Assembly (NCBI RefSeq): GCF_030347995.1
Contig: NZ_JAQIBC010000002.1
Location: forward strand, 336,800-400,799
From: Sulfurovum xiamenensis
GTDB taxonomy: Bacteria > Campylobacterota > Campylobacteria > Campylobacterales > Sulfurovaceae
Direction: 5' to 3'
Length of the DNA: 64,000 nt
Of the stretch, positions 7,698 through 18,056 are shown one piece after another. The notes below the pieces were generated by a model. It worked only from the letters and a program-made list of their open reading frames with translations. It was not told the origin of the DNA and searched no databases. Numbering within the stretch: the first letter of the stretch is position 1; every line of letters starts with the position of its first letter. The position numbers and the translations under genes were made by a program.

Positions 7698-8264
7698 CTA
7701 TCTAACAAGTGAAGACATAACCATCTCATCTGTTGGTTTGACATAGTTTAGTGTTGTCTTAAAAGAGCTGTGTCCAACAAACTTTGCCATGATCTGAACA
7801 TTAATGCCCTTAGATGCCATTTCAGTCAATAATCCTTGCCTAAAGCTATGAGATGTATAGTTTGGTCCCAAAGTGTCTTTTATGAACTTATTAACTATAG
7901 TAATATAGCTTAAAGGATGCATTGAACTTTTTGGATGACCTGCACGTTGTATTAAGTTGCATTCTCCATCGTCTTCAAATTCAAGATTTATCAAATCATG
8001 TTTGAAGCGAGGAGATAAGTATAGTTTCCTTTGGGAATTTGTCTTTTGTGTAAACAGAAACAATTCACCTTTTTCGAGTAATTTTTTTACATCTTTAATT
8101 TTAAGTGTTTGAAGCTCATTTAATCTGGCACCTGTGTAATACAAAAAGACAAATGTTCTAAGCAAATTCTTTTTTGTATTTCGTCTTAGATCCTCTCTAC
8201 CTCTAGTGTAAATCATTAGTTTTTTAAACTCTTTTGAGCTTATGCTTTCTTTTATAGTTTTCAT
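7698..8264 (-). CDS. Compact tyrosine recombinase (catalytic domain only)
   Basis: A 188-residue tyrosine recombinase with an intact catalytic set: R47 (TGARLNEL), K74 or K80 in the beta-hairpin, H139 and R142 (TSHSFRQG), H165 (VGHSS) and nucleophile Y174 (TLNYVKPT). Integrases of 300 residues or more carry an N-terminal SAM-like core-binding domain; here fewer than 30 residues precede the first helices of the catalytic domain, as in FimB/FimE-type proteins. I choose ATG 8264 over 8288 because GGAGG precedes it at seven bases. That ribosome binding site lies inside copy D of the palindromic site, and copy E lies just upstream. It is the likely enzyme acting on the dispersed sites. A decayed homologue start lies at 63901. 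Confidence 0.85.
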   Translation of the reverse strand: MKTIKESISSKEFKKLMIYTRGREDLRRNTKKNLLRTFVFLYYTGARLNELQTLKIKDVKKLLEKGELFLFTQKTNSQRKLYLSPRFKHDLINLEFEDDGECNLIQRAGHPKSSMHPLSYITIVNKFIKDTLGPNYTSHSFRQGLLTEMASKGINVQIMAKFVGHSSFKTTLNYVKPTDEMVMSSLVR

Positions 8265-8266
8265 TA

Positions 8267-8302
8267 TAAAACCTCCTATATAGAACATTTTATAAGGTTT
8301 TC
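8267..8302 (-). repeat. Recombination-site-like palindrome, copy D, overlapping the recombinase RBS
   Basis: Read on the minus strand: GAAAACCTTATAAA, spacer ATGTTCTA, then TATAGGAGGTTTTA. The right arm is degenerate and contains the AGGAGG ribosome binding site of the recombinase, whose ATG follows seven bases later. Copy L at 63849 is nearly identical. Because a bound recombinase would cover the RBS/promoter region, autoregulation is plausible. Confidence 0.7.
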
Positions 8303-8346
8303 TATCGAAGGGTATGATTTCATGGCTCGCAAACGCCGCTATAGCG

Positions 8347-8383
8347 AAAAACGTTATAAAATATGTTAGATTATAAGGTTATT
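8347..8383 (-). repeat. Recombination-site-like palindrome, copy E
   Basis: On the minus strand the left arm ends in AACCTTATAAT, followed by spacer CTAACATAT and right arm TTTATAACGTTTTT, with GG changed to CG as in copies J and K. It lies 44 bases upstream of copy D, and the intervening bases are conserved at 63805-63848, so D and E together look like one compound attachment region of the recombinase locus. Confidence 0.7.
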
Positions 8384-8510
8384 GACTATTTTCTTTGAGA
8401 GTAAGTTTGATAATGATCTTTATTGATATTTTTTACTTGATTTGTGTAGAGGCATTACTTTATCATTTGTATATAGTATTTACGATATGATTTCATAAAT
8501 ATTTAAAAAA

Positions 8511-8864
8511 TTGAGGGCAAAAGTGAAGTCACCTAAAGGGTTTGGGAAACGCTATTTTACACTAGCATCCATCTTGGCACATACTGTTCAGCGTAAAATT
8601 GAAAGTCAAACCATCAAGATCGACCATCTTTTAGTCAATATGACTCCAAAAGAAGCAACGGAAGCGGATGAAAATGATCCTCCAACCGAGCTCTTAAACT
8701 TATTCCTTATTACAAATGCAAAGTCTTGCCATTGTAACTGCTTTTATAAGTTAAGAACCAGAATCATTTTAAAGATCAATCATTATATTCCGCGATGTCC
8801 CTACTATACGACCTGGTTCGCATTTAGAAGGACCGGAGTACATCCTCCTTACATTACTTTTTAA
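8511..8864 (+). other. Doubtful reading frame upstream of metE, possibly a gene remnant
   Basis: The stretch 8384-8918 holds no certain gene. A 117-codon frame from TTG 8511 has a plausible protein-like beginning (VKSPKGFGKRYFTLASIL) up to about residue 70, then loses coding character. No family is recognised and there is no good ribosome binding site. It may be a gene fragment carried between sites E and F with metE, or simply part of the metE leader. I looked for a B12 or SAM riboswitch here and saw none. Confidence 0.25.
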
Positions 8865-8918
8865 TTTCCAATACATCTAATATCAATACACAATAACACA
8901 TAACCAAAGGATAGAGTA

Positions 8919-11198
8919 ATGTCAAAAAAAAGCTATATTACAGGTTTTCCAAGAATTGGAGAACAAAGAGAATTAAAAAGAATACTTGAGAGTTTTTGGG
9001 CACAGAAATGTTCATTCAATGAAGTTGAAAATGTCGCAAAGGAACTAAAAAAAAGACACTGGAATTATCAAAAAGAGGCGGGTATAAAGTATATCAGTTC
9101 GAATGATTTCAGTTACTATGACACAATGTTGGATACGGCGATTATGCTGAGTGCCATGCCAAAAAGGTTCAGCGATCTAGCGAACGAAACGCAGTATTTC
9201 TCTATGGCTAGAGGGAATAAAGAGAGTGTGGCCATGGAAATGACCAAATGGTTTAATACCAATTATCACTACATCGTGCCAGAACTCAGCCTTGAAGATG
9301 AGTACCGACTTAACAGCGAGAAGATAATCAATGAATATAAAGAGGCAAAGGCACAAGGTATTAAGACCAAGATTAACCTTATCGGACCGATCACATTCCT
9401 GGGGCTCTCAAAAAGGGTAGACAGGGGAGATACGTATATGCTGCACTCAAAAGTGTTACCGATCTATGAATCATTGCTCAAAGAGATCGCTACACTTGAT
9501 GATGAGATTACCGTACAGATAGATGAACCTATCTTTGTAAAGGATAATGACCCAAAAGTTTTAAGCCTGATCAAACCTACCTATGACGCGCTTTCGACTA
9601 TCTCTGAGTCGATTAAAATCATTGTGACTACTTACTTTGAACACTCAAATGAAGCAACTAGAATTTTGGTCAATACACCGATCTGGGGGCTTGGACTGGA
9701 CTTTTTGTATGGAGAGAAAAACAAGGAGTCTTTAGCGCGTATTGCCAACAGTGATAAAAAATTGATTGCAGGCGTAGTAGATGGTAGAAACATCTGGAAA
9801 AATGATATAAAGCGTACGCTAGAGCTTTTGGAGGACATTGCAAAAGTTGTACCAAAAGAACAACTGTTTGTTTCATCTTCTTGTTCTCTTTTGCATACGC
9901 CATTTACACTGAAGTATGAAGAAAAAATGGATAGAGAGATTAAGAACTGGTTGAGCTATGCCGTTGAAAAACTGGATGAAGTTTCTTTGATATCCAAACT
10001 ATTTTTTGAGGGGGAAGAGAGTCTGAACAACCATGAAAAGGTAGTTCTGGAAAACAATACTCAAGCCAATAAACACAGAAAAACCTCTACTGTTATACAT
10101 GACAAAAATGTACAAAACAAAGTAGCCAACTTTAATAAATTTACCAGAGACGGTCAGTATGAAGAAAGGATCAAAATTCAAAAAGAAATTTTAGGCTATA
10201 GAGAACTGGCAACAACAACGATAGGTTCATTCCCTCAAACACCTGAAGTGAGAAAGGCCAGACAAGCGTTTAAGAACGGGCTCATTTCAAAAGAAGACTA
10301 TGAACAGCAGATGAAAGCCTATATTGATGACTGTGTGGCATTTCAGGAAGCGTGTGGTCTTGATATATTAGTCCATGGAGAGCCTGAAAGAAATGATATG
10401 GTTGAATATTTTGGCGAGCAGCTCCAAGGATATGGATTTAGCCAAAATGGCTGGGTACAAAGCTATGGGAGCAGATGTGTAAAGCCACCATTTATCTACG
10501 GAGATATCAGCAGACCAAAACCCATGACTGTGGAATGGATGAAATATGCCCAAAGTAAAACAGAAAAAATCATGAAAGGAATGTTAACCGGTCCCGTTAC
10601 CATACTCAACTGGTCTTTTGTAAGGGATGATAAACCAAGAGATGAAGTTTCCAAGCAAATCGCTGTGGCCTTAAGTGATGAGATAGATGACCTGCAAAAT
10701 GCAGGCATTCAAATCATACAAGTTGATGAAGCGGCATTTAAAGAGGGATACCCGTTAAGAGAAGCGGATATAAAGACGTATGAAGCGTGGGCAGTCAGAG
10801 ACTTCAAAATTGCCGTAAGCACTGCAAAAGAAGAAACACAGATACATACACATATGTGTTATAGTGAATTCAATGATATCATCAAAACCATTGAAGCGAT
10901 GGATGCTGATGTCATTTCGATAGAGACAGCCAGAAGCGGCAATGAACTGCTTAAAATCTTTAAACAAGTCGGCTACAAGCAAGAAGTTGGACCAGGTGTA
11001 TATGATATCCACTCTCCAAGAGTACCTAGTGTTGAAGAAATCGTACAACAGATCAAACTACTACTTGAAGTTCTTCCAAAAGAGCAGCTTTGGATCAATC
11101 CAGACTGTGGACTAAAAACACGAAAGTGGGAAGAAGTAAAACCTAGCCTAAGTAATATGGTTAAAGCGGTTCAAATCGTTAGAAGCGAATTAGTGTGA
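8919..11198 (+). CDS. metE: Cobalamin-independent methionine synthase
   Basis: A 759-residue cytoplasmic enzyme transferring the methyl group from 5-methyltetrahydropteroyl-glutamate to homocysteine, the last step of methionine synthesis. It has the full two-barrel length. The N-terminal half starts TGFPRIGEQRELKR; the catalytic half carries the family motif VHGEPERNDMVEYFGEQL near residue 488, the zinc ligands in THMCYSEF near 644 and the final zinc cysteine in NPDCGLKTR near 730. AAAGGA precedes the ATG. It is monocistronic, bounded by sites E and F in the same orientation, which makes it a possible cassette passenger; its base composition is closer to the core genes than to the 4-8 kb block. 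Confidence 0.95.
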   Translation: MSKKSYITGFPRIGEQRELKRILESFWAQKCSFNEVENVAKELKKRHWNYQKEAGIKYISSNDFSYYDTMLDTAIMLSAMPKRFSDLANETQYFSMARGNKESVAMEMTKWFNTNYHYIVPELSLEDEYRLNSEKIINEYKEAKAQGIKTKINLIGPITFLGLSKRVDRGDTYMLHSKVLPIYESLLKEIATLDDEITVQIDEPIFVKDNDPKVLSLIKPTYDALSTISESIKIIVTTYFEHSNEATRILVNTPIWGLGLDFLYGEKNKESLARIANSDKKLIAGVVDGRNIWKNDIKRTLELLEDIAKVVPKEQLFVSSSCSLLHTPFTLKYEEKMDREIKNWLSYAVEKLDEVSLISKLFFEGEESLNNHEKVVLENNTQANKHRKTSTVIHDKNVQNKVANFNKFTRDGQYEERIKIQKEILGYRELATTTIGSFPQTPEVRKARQAFKNGLISKEDYEQQMKAYIDDCVAFQEACGLDILVHGEPERNDMVEYFGEQLQGYGFSQNGWVQSYGSRCVKPPFIYGDISRPKPMTVEWMKYAQSKTEKIMKGMLTGPVTILNWSFVRDDKPRDEVSKQIAVALSDEIDDLQNAGIQIIQVDEAAFKEGYPLREADIKTYEAWAVRDFKIAVSTAKEETQIHTHMCYSEFNDIIKTIEAMDADVISIETARSGNELLKIFKQVGYKQEVGPGVYDIHSPRVPSVEEIVQQIKLLLEVLPKEQLWINPDCGLKTRKWEEVKPSLSNMVKAVQIVRSELV

Positions 11199-11208
11199 TA
11201 AATATAGG

Positions 11209-11227
11209 ACAAGACAATATGTCTTGT
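11209..11227 (+). terminator. Hairpin after metE
   Basis: ACAAGACA and TGTCTTGT form a perfect eight-base stem with a three-base loop ten bases after the metE stop. There is no strong T-run, so termination is likely but may be weak or completed at the terminator at 11322. Confidence 0.4.
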
Positions 11228-11230
11228 TCT

Positions 11231-11267
11231 CAAAACCTTATAAAATATATAACTTTATGAGGTTCTG
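11231..11267 (-). repeat. Recombination-site-like palindrome, copy F
   Basis: CAAAACCTTATAAA, spacer ATATATAAC, then the degenerate arm TTTATGAGGTTCTG. The spacer read on the minus strand is GTTATATAT, identical to copy B, so F is in the same orientation as D, E and G relative to the recombinase. Confidence 0.65.
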
Positions 11268-11321
11268 GTGCAACAAAAAAAATTAGTTTAAAAATTGGTG
11301 TTTTGATCGAAGAAATAAAAA

Positions 11322-11360
11322 AAGGCATATCCCAAACTTAGGATACGCCTTGCTTTTTTT
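11322..11360. terminator. Strong bidirectional Rho-independent terminator
   Basis: AAGGCATATCC (11322-11332) pairs with GGATACGCCTT (11341-11351) with a single mismatch. A T-run follows on the plus strand and an A-run precedes it, so it can terminate the 47-residue gene on the minus strand and readthrough from metE on the plus strand. Confidence 0.75.
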
Positions 11361-11385
11361 ATCCAAAATATATTAATATAATGAA

Positions 11386-11529
11386 CTAGAGACCACCAAG
11401 AAATGCATCCCAGTGTCCAGAATTATCTGGTATTCCTGAGCCAGCTTGATCTACTGGTGCAGGATGATGTGCCATAGCGCTTGAAGCTAAACCGATTGTT
11501 AGAAGTAAGATTGCTGTTAATTTTTTCAT
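11386..11529 (-). CDS. 47-residue secreted peptide of unknown function
   Basis: The frame encodes a clear signal peptide (MKKLTAILLLTIGLASSAMA, cleavage after AMA) followed by a 27-residue mature part rich in G, P, D and H, beginning HHPAPVDQAG and ending WDAFLGGL. AAGGAT lies upstream of the ATG with good spacing, and a strong terminator lies 26 bases beyond the stop, so it is a complete transcription unit. It is the only gene between sites F and G. The paired histidines at the mature N-terminus could bind metal, but function is unknown. Confidence 0.65.
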   Translation of the reverse strand: MKKLTAILLLTIGLASSAMAHHPAPVDQAGSGIPDNSGHWDAFLGGL

Positions 11530-11637
11530 TATAAATCCTTTTAATTTTTTTGTAATGCTTATCTGATATTCAAATCAGAAACGCTTTATCCAAATTCAGA
11601 TGAAGTATAAAATAGAAGTGTGAAACTAGTGTGAAGA

Positions 11638-11674
11638 GAAAACCTTATAAAATATATAATTCTATAAGGTTTGA
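11638..11674 (-). repeat. Recombination-site-like palindrome, copy G
   Basis: GAAAACCTTATAAA, spacer ATATATAAT, then TCTATAAGGTTTGA with three arm differences. The spacer on the minus strand is ATTATATAT, identical to copy J. It is the outermost site on the 5' side of the recombinase, 25 bases from the 3' end of mscS. Confidence 0.65.
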
Positions 11675-11698
11675 TTTTTTAAATGATCAAGATAGTAT

Positions 11699-12532
11699 CT
11701 AAGCGTTTGCCACATGTGTGTGAATATCCATTTGCGGGTAAGGGATAGAGATACCTTTTTCATCAAATGTAAGTTTTACCTTTTCAATGGTATCAAAATG
11801 TACACCCCAGTAATCTGCAGCTTTGACCCATATACGTACCGTAAAGTTCACAGAACTGTCTCCAAGCTCACCTACACCTATAAAACTTGCGCGATCCTTC
11901 AATATACGTGTGTCCGCATCAATGATCTCTTGTAGGGTTGCCTTTGCCAGTTTTAGATCATCATCATAACCTATACCAAATACAAAATCAACACGGCGTT
12001 CTTCTTTTTTGGAAAAATTCGTGATATTCCCTGAAGCAACCGCACTGTTTGGAATTAAAATGACCTTATTGTCCGGTGTTAAAAGTGTTGTATTGAATAG
12101 TGTGATAGCCTCCACTGTGCCGCTCTCCCCTGCTACGGTAACGAAGTTCCCTACTTCAAAAGGACGGAACAGTATCAAGATCACACCCGCACCGATATTT
12201 CCAAATGTACCCTGAAGTGCCAAACCTATAGCCAAACCGGCCGCACCCAATATCGCTATGAACGAGGTGGTATCGACACCTAGATTATTGATCGCGGCTA
12301 AGACCACTACAATCAGCAGAAGTATATCGATGACACTTGCTATAAATGCACTGAGCGTCGTATCGATCTCTCCGCGCTCCATAAGTTTTTTAATGAAAGC
12401 AGAGATTTTATGTGCCACCCATTTACCAATGACAAAAATGGCGATAGCACCGATCACCTTTATGCCATATTCAGTACCGTACTGTATTGCCATATCTACA
12501 TATTTATTGACTTCTGTGTTTGTTACTTCCAT
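11699..12532 (-). CDS. mscS: Small-conductance mechanosensitive channel (MscS family)
   Basis: A 277-residue inner-membrane channel that opens under hypo-osmotic tension. Three TM segments occupy about residues 18-115; TM3 is the glycine/alanine-rich pore helix (LGAAGLAIGLALQGTFGNIGAG shortened motif AIGLALQGTFGN). The beta domain follows with RPFEVGNFVTVAGESGTVE and the IPNSAVASGNITNFS signature, then the C-terminal alpha/beta domain. Length equals the E. coli MscS class. It is monocistronic, preceded by a divergent spacer, and lies just outside site G. Confidence 0.92.
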   Translation of the reverse strand: MEVTNTEVNKYVDMAIQYGTEYGIKVIGAIAIFVIGKWVAHKISAFIKKLMERGEIDTTLSAFIASVIDILLLIVVVLAAINNLGVDTTSFIAILGAAGLAIGLALQGTFGNIGAGVILILFRPFEVGNFVTVAGESGTVEAITLFNTTLLTPDNKVILIPNSAVASGNITNFSKKEERRVDFVFGIGYDDDLKLAKATLQEIIDADTRILKDRASFIGVGELGDSSVNFTVRIWVKAADYWGVHFDTIEKVKLTFDEKGISIPYPQMDIHTHVANA

Positions 12533-12642
12533 TGTCTCCCTTTATTTCCTAAGTTTTTATGTATAAACATTGGTCATACATTGAACCAACATCAGTATAG
12601 TATTATATTTTCATAATATTAATATTATGAAACAGTTCGGAA

Positions 12643-13923
12643 TCATATGATTCCTCCAGATTTGGCACCCCATGTGGTTCGCCATCTAGTCTTTACCAAA
12701 CTTAGTCCTGCCATAGCGATCAAGGCATTTGCAGCTATAAACAGGAACCCTATAGTATAATCCCCAAACATCATTGTAGATGCTCCGAGTACTACTAAAA
12801 TTCCTACCCCTCCAAGTGCACCGGCTGCTCCAATGAGACCGGTCATAATACCTATATCTTTGGAAAACCTCTGTGGTACAAGTTGAAACAGAGCACCATT
12901 TGCCATACCAAGGTTTGCCATAATAAGGAACATAACAAAAATCGCAAACCAAAATGACAATCCTATAAAGGCATTGATAAAGATAAGCAATGTAACACTT
13001 GAAAAATAAATATAAAGTGACTTGATCCCTCCCACTCTATCGGCGACAGCTCCGCCTACAGGTCTAAGCAGCGCACCAGCCATGATGCAAAATGCTGCAA
13101 AATAACCCGCAACCACATGGATGTTCTCTTCTCCCAATATTTCTGATCCAAACAGTGCCATCTCATTAGAATACATCGCCATCAGATAGACCTTCATATA
13201 CATGGCAAATCCTACAAAAGCGCCAAAACTCACAGCATAAAAGAGGTTGAACCACCATGTATCCCTATCTTTTAAGAGCCTTATATAATCAGAGAGATTT
13301 TTGGGTCTTGGGACATACACTTCTTTGGGCGCATCTTTTGCCATTAAAACATACATGACAAAAATGAGCAGAGACAAAATTGCAACTACAAAAAATACCG
13401 ATTTCCATCCCCAGATCTCAGCGATCTTAGGTGCAAAAAGAAAACCAAGTACCACACCTATATTTCCTATACCCGCGATACCAAGTACAACCCCTTGTAA
13501 TCTTGGTGGATACCATTGCCCTGCCTGGGGTAAAGCCACCGCAAAGGATGCCCCTGCAAAACCAAGTCCGACACCTACGAACAACAACTCTTCATAAGAG
13601 ATATGCTCACCAAATGATGTCACATAAAACAGGGTTAATATGACAATAACCTGTGCTCCCAAAGCACTCTTTTTAGCACCGATTTTACCGACTAAAAAAC
13701 CGAGTACGACACGCAATAGTGACCCTACCAGTATGGGCACCGAAAGAAGTGTTGCTGTCTCGGAAGATGTCATTAAAAATCCATAATTGGCCAAGCTGTC
13801 CGTGATCTCTGTAGCAAGTGGTGCAAGTATCGTCCAGACCATAAAACTAAAATCAAAATACAAAAATGCTGCAAACAAAGTAGAGGGGCTCCCCTGCCCT
13901 TTCAGACGATTTATACCTATCAT
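12643..13923 (-). CDS. narK: NarK-type nitrate/nitrite MFS transporter
   Basis: A 426-residue MFS protein with about 12 TM segments. It belongs to the nitrate/nitrite porter group by the N-terminal DFSFMVWTILAPL, the GSLLRVVLGFLVGKIGAKK loop 2-3 motif and the glycine-rich signature FAGASFAVALPQAGQWYPP in TM5, plus a related ANLGMANGALFQLVP in TM11. I start at ATG 13923, which has AAGGAG seven bases upstream; the longer frame to 13968 adds residues without a ribosome binding site. It likely imports nitrate or exchanges nitrate and nitrite for respiration or assimilation, and links functionally to nrtBD at 2.3 kb. Confidence 0.88.
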   Translation of the reverse strand: MIGINRLKGQGSPSTLFAAFLYFDFSFMVWTILAPLATEITDSLANYGFLMTSSETATLLSVPILVGSLLRVVLGFLVGKIGAKKSALGAQVIVILTLFYVTSFGEHISYEELLFVGVGLGFAGASFAVALPQAGQWYPPRLQGVVLGIAGIGNIGVVLGFLFAPKIAEIWGWKSVFFVVAILSLLIFVMYVLMAKDAPKEVYVPRPKNLSDYIRLLKDRDTWWFNLFYAVSFGAFVGFAMYMKVYLMAMYSNEMALFGSEILGEENIHVVAGYFAAFCIMAGALLRPVGGAVADRVGGIKSLYIYFSSVTLLIFINAFIGLSFWFAIFVMFLIMANLGMANGALFQLVPQRFSKDIGIMTGLIGAAGALGGVGILVVLGASTMMFGDYTIGFLFIAANALIAMAGLSLVKTRWRTTWGAKSGGII

Positions 13924-14084
13924 TTTTACTCCTTCAGGACAAGATAAATAGTATAGTAAAGTATACATGAAAATGATACGAAGATCAGTTCTATAGTGAT
14001 TAAATATTATACATACTTATGTTTATACAACATACACATATTGGATATACTTGACTATGAAGATGTTTAGAGAAAAGGAGTTAT

Positions 14085-14513
14085 ATGCGAATCACACGAC
14101 TTATCATTTTTTTCATTTCTACAATGATACTTTACTGGATCGCAATGGCAGGCTTATTTATCTCTTTTGCATACTCTAAAGGCTGGATATTCGCAGACTT
14201 TGAGTTTATCAATGCCAAACAGGCTATCGTACGTTTAGCCGATGATAGCAACATTACACTGCTTGATGTAAGAACGGTCAAAGAGTATGAAGAAAAACAC
14301 TTAAAGAATGCTATAAACATACCGGTTCAACAACTTGATAGTAGTCTTATCAGGCTGGAAAAAGTGAGATCCAAACCTATTATGGTCTATTGCCGGTCAG
14401 GGAGTAGAAGCATTAAAGCATCACGTATTTTAGAAAAAAACGGATTTACCCCACTGAATGTTGAGGGGGGTATCATAGAGTTGATACGTAATGATGCAGA
14501 GATCGTAAGGTGA
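14085..14513 (+). CDS. Membrane-anchored rhodanese-like sulfurtransferase
   Basis: A 142-residue protein with one N-terminal TM (about residues 7-30) and a single rhodanese domain. The active-site loop is VYCRSGSRS with the catalytic cysteine near residue 104, preceded by LLDVRTVKEYEEKHLKNAINIP. The domain is predicted on the periplasmic side if the TM is an uncleaved signal anchor. AAAGGAG precedes the ATG. It may handle sulfane sulfur; the sulfur substrate is not evident. A divergent arrangement with narK leaves about 160 bases of shared promoter region. Confidence 0.85.
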   Translation: MRITRLIIFFISTMILYWIAMAGLFISFAYSKGWIFADFEFINAKQAIVRLADDSNITLLDVRTVKEYEEKHLKNAINIPVQQLDSSLIRLEKVRSKPIMVYCRSGSRSIKASRILEKNGFTPLNVEGGIIELIRNDAEIVR

Positions 14514-14579
14514 CCTGTATGGGATGAAGCATACTCCAAGTCCCGCCATACACAAGTAAAACAGTACTTCTGTTCAATC

Positions 14580-14762
14580 CTACTTTTGATCATCCTCTAC
14601 ATCATATATACTGAAGATCGCTTCATAGCCCATAAGTTGCAGTTTTTTATCGAGAGTTTTTGCATCAAAACCGTTCATTTTTACAAATGATAATAATTTC
14701 ACCTGTTGTTCTCTACTCAACCCTGCCAGCTCCAACTCAAACTCAATCTCTTCTAAAGTCAT
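14580..14762 (-). CDS. Small acidic protein of unknown function
   Basis: A 60-residue protein rich in E, D, L and K, predicted to be largely helical (LEEIEFELELAGLSREQQVKL region). AAGGATATAG before the ATG provides a ribosome binding site. It lies between the rhodanese gene and katG, with no family recognised. It looks real because of the RBS, start and balanced composition, but it is short. Confidence 0.5.
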   Translation of the reverse strand: MTLEEIEFELELAGLSREQQVKLLSFVKMNGFDAKTLDKKLQLMGYEAIFSIYDVEDDQK

Positions 14763-14888
14763 TCTATATCCTTATAAAACCTGTCACAAGTACCCATGGC
14801 ATTTTCACAGATCTCAGTATTTTTAAGGATTGTACCATGCAATACTTAGAGTTGAAATATCCTGATAACTCCATCCTTTATATCACAA

Positions 14889-17084
<2,196 letters not shown>

Positions 17085-17248
17085 TTAGAATCTGATTTAA
17101 AGATGCCACACATGCATCTAAACCATTTTATAACATTTAGATAATTCTATTTATTGATTTAACTTAAAGTATAAGACGATAATGTGCAAAGAGTGTGTAG
17201 GAAAAGTATTCTTAACTGGTTTATAATAAAAATTGTATCCTATAGTTC

Positions 17249-17285
17249 TAAAACCTTATAATTTAACATATTTTATAATGTTTAC
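17249..17285 (+). repeat. Recombination-site-like palindrome, copy H
   Basis: TAAAACCTTATAAT, spacer TTAACATAT, then TTTATAATGTTTAC. It is the C/E/K spacer type with one change. It is a solitary copy between katG and comF, both on the minus strand, with no partner within several kb on its right. Confidence 0.6.
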
Positions 17286-17334
17286 CATTCTAGCTACACT
17301 TAAGGAGTATACAGATATTACTGCATTCAACAGA

Positions 17335-17913
17335 TCAGGATTCCTCTGCATCAGCTAAAGTCAAAGCGAAGAGTACATTGACTCCGTGAGATATCAGTAC
17401 TTTTTGTGCTTCTTGCAGTGTAATACCCGTTGTGATGATATCATCTACCAATATCACATCTATACCTGACTTACCTTTATAAAGAAAATCCCTCGGGTTT
17501 TCCAAACGGAACTGTAGGTTTTTACCCGAATAGTTCACCCTGTTCTGTGCCATGAGTGCACTGTGTTGTATGATAGAGGTTTTTGTCTTCATCGCCTGTG
17601 TGAGCAGTGCCACATGAGAATATCCGCTTTTGACATATTCATCTATGCCCACTATATAAACAGCTCTCTCATCAGACTCTACAAACTCTTCAATAAATGG
17701 TTTCATGGTCATATGGGCCAAAGCTTTGTAGATACGGTATCCTTCGGGTTTATGTTTACTATGTAGCAGTGTCTCCAGTGTGGAGTACTTAAAAAAGCTG
17801 ATGACATCCAGTGTTCCTACTTTTCGAGTACTTACCGTAGGTATAAACAAGTGTTCTACACATTGCTTGCAAATGATCTTAAAACTTAATTTTGAACAAG
17901 AAAAACAACGCAT
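17335..17913 (-). CDS. comF: ComF family phosphoribosyltransferase-like protein
   Basis: A 192-residue protein with an N-terminal zinc-ribbon-like part (CFSCSKL, then CKQC) and a C-terminal PRTase fold with the PRPP-binding motif VILVDDIITTGITLQEA near residue 155. ComF proteins take part in natural DNA uptake at the cytoplasmic side. I choose ATG 17913, preceded by GGAAGG; a TTG at 17940 gives a longer frame with no ribosome binding site. No other competence genes are in the window. Confidence 0.85.
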   Translation of the reverse strand: MRCFSCSKLSFKIICKQCVEHLFIPTVSTRKVGTLDVISFFKYSTLETLLHSKHKPEGYRIYKALAHMTMKPFIEEFVESDERAVYIVGIDEYVKSGYSHVALLTQAMKTKTSIIQHSALMAQNRVNYSGKNLQFRLENPRDFLYKGKSGIDVILVDDIITTGITLQEAQKVLISHGVNVLFALTLADAEES

Positions 17914-18022
17914 AACAAACCTTCCACTTTGCTTGATCAAGCCTATATATTCTGAAGATAATCATAGTTATCAGGTATAAAATTCCAGATAGTCTATCAA
18001 AGTATTAATTGTAGCGAAATGG

Positions 18023-18028
18023 TATAAT
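18023..18028 (+). promoter_or_regulatory. -10 box of the lipoprotein gene
   Basis: TATAAT lies 28 bases upstream of the ATG at 18057, in the divergent space between comF and the lipoprotein gene. Confidence 0.5.
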
Positions 18029-18056
18029 ATCATATTAATTACAAGCGAGTGTATGT

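Noticed and set aside
8700..8918. Cobalamin or SAM riboswitch in front of metE
   Set aside because: The B12-box and SAM core motifs are not present; only a GACCTGG fragment resembles part of the B12 box.
14766..14782. CCTTATAAAACC upstream of the 60-residue gene as another site
   Set aside because: Only a short internal match, no second arm, and it coincides with the RBS of the small gene.
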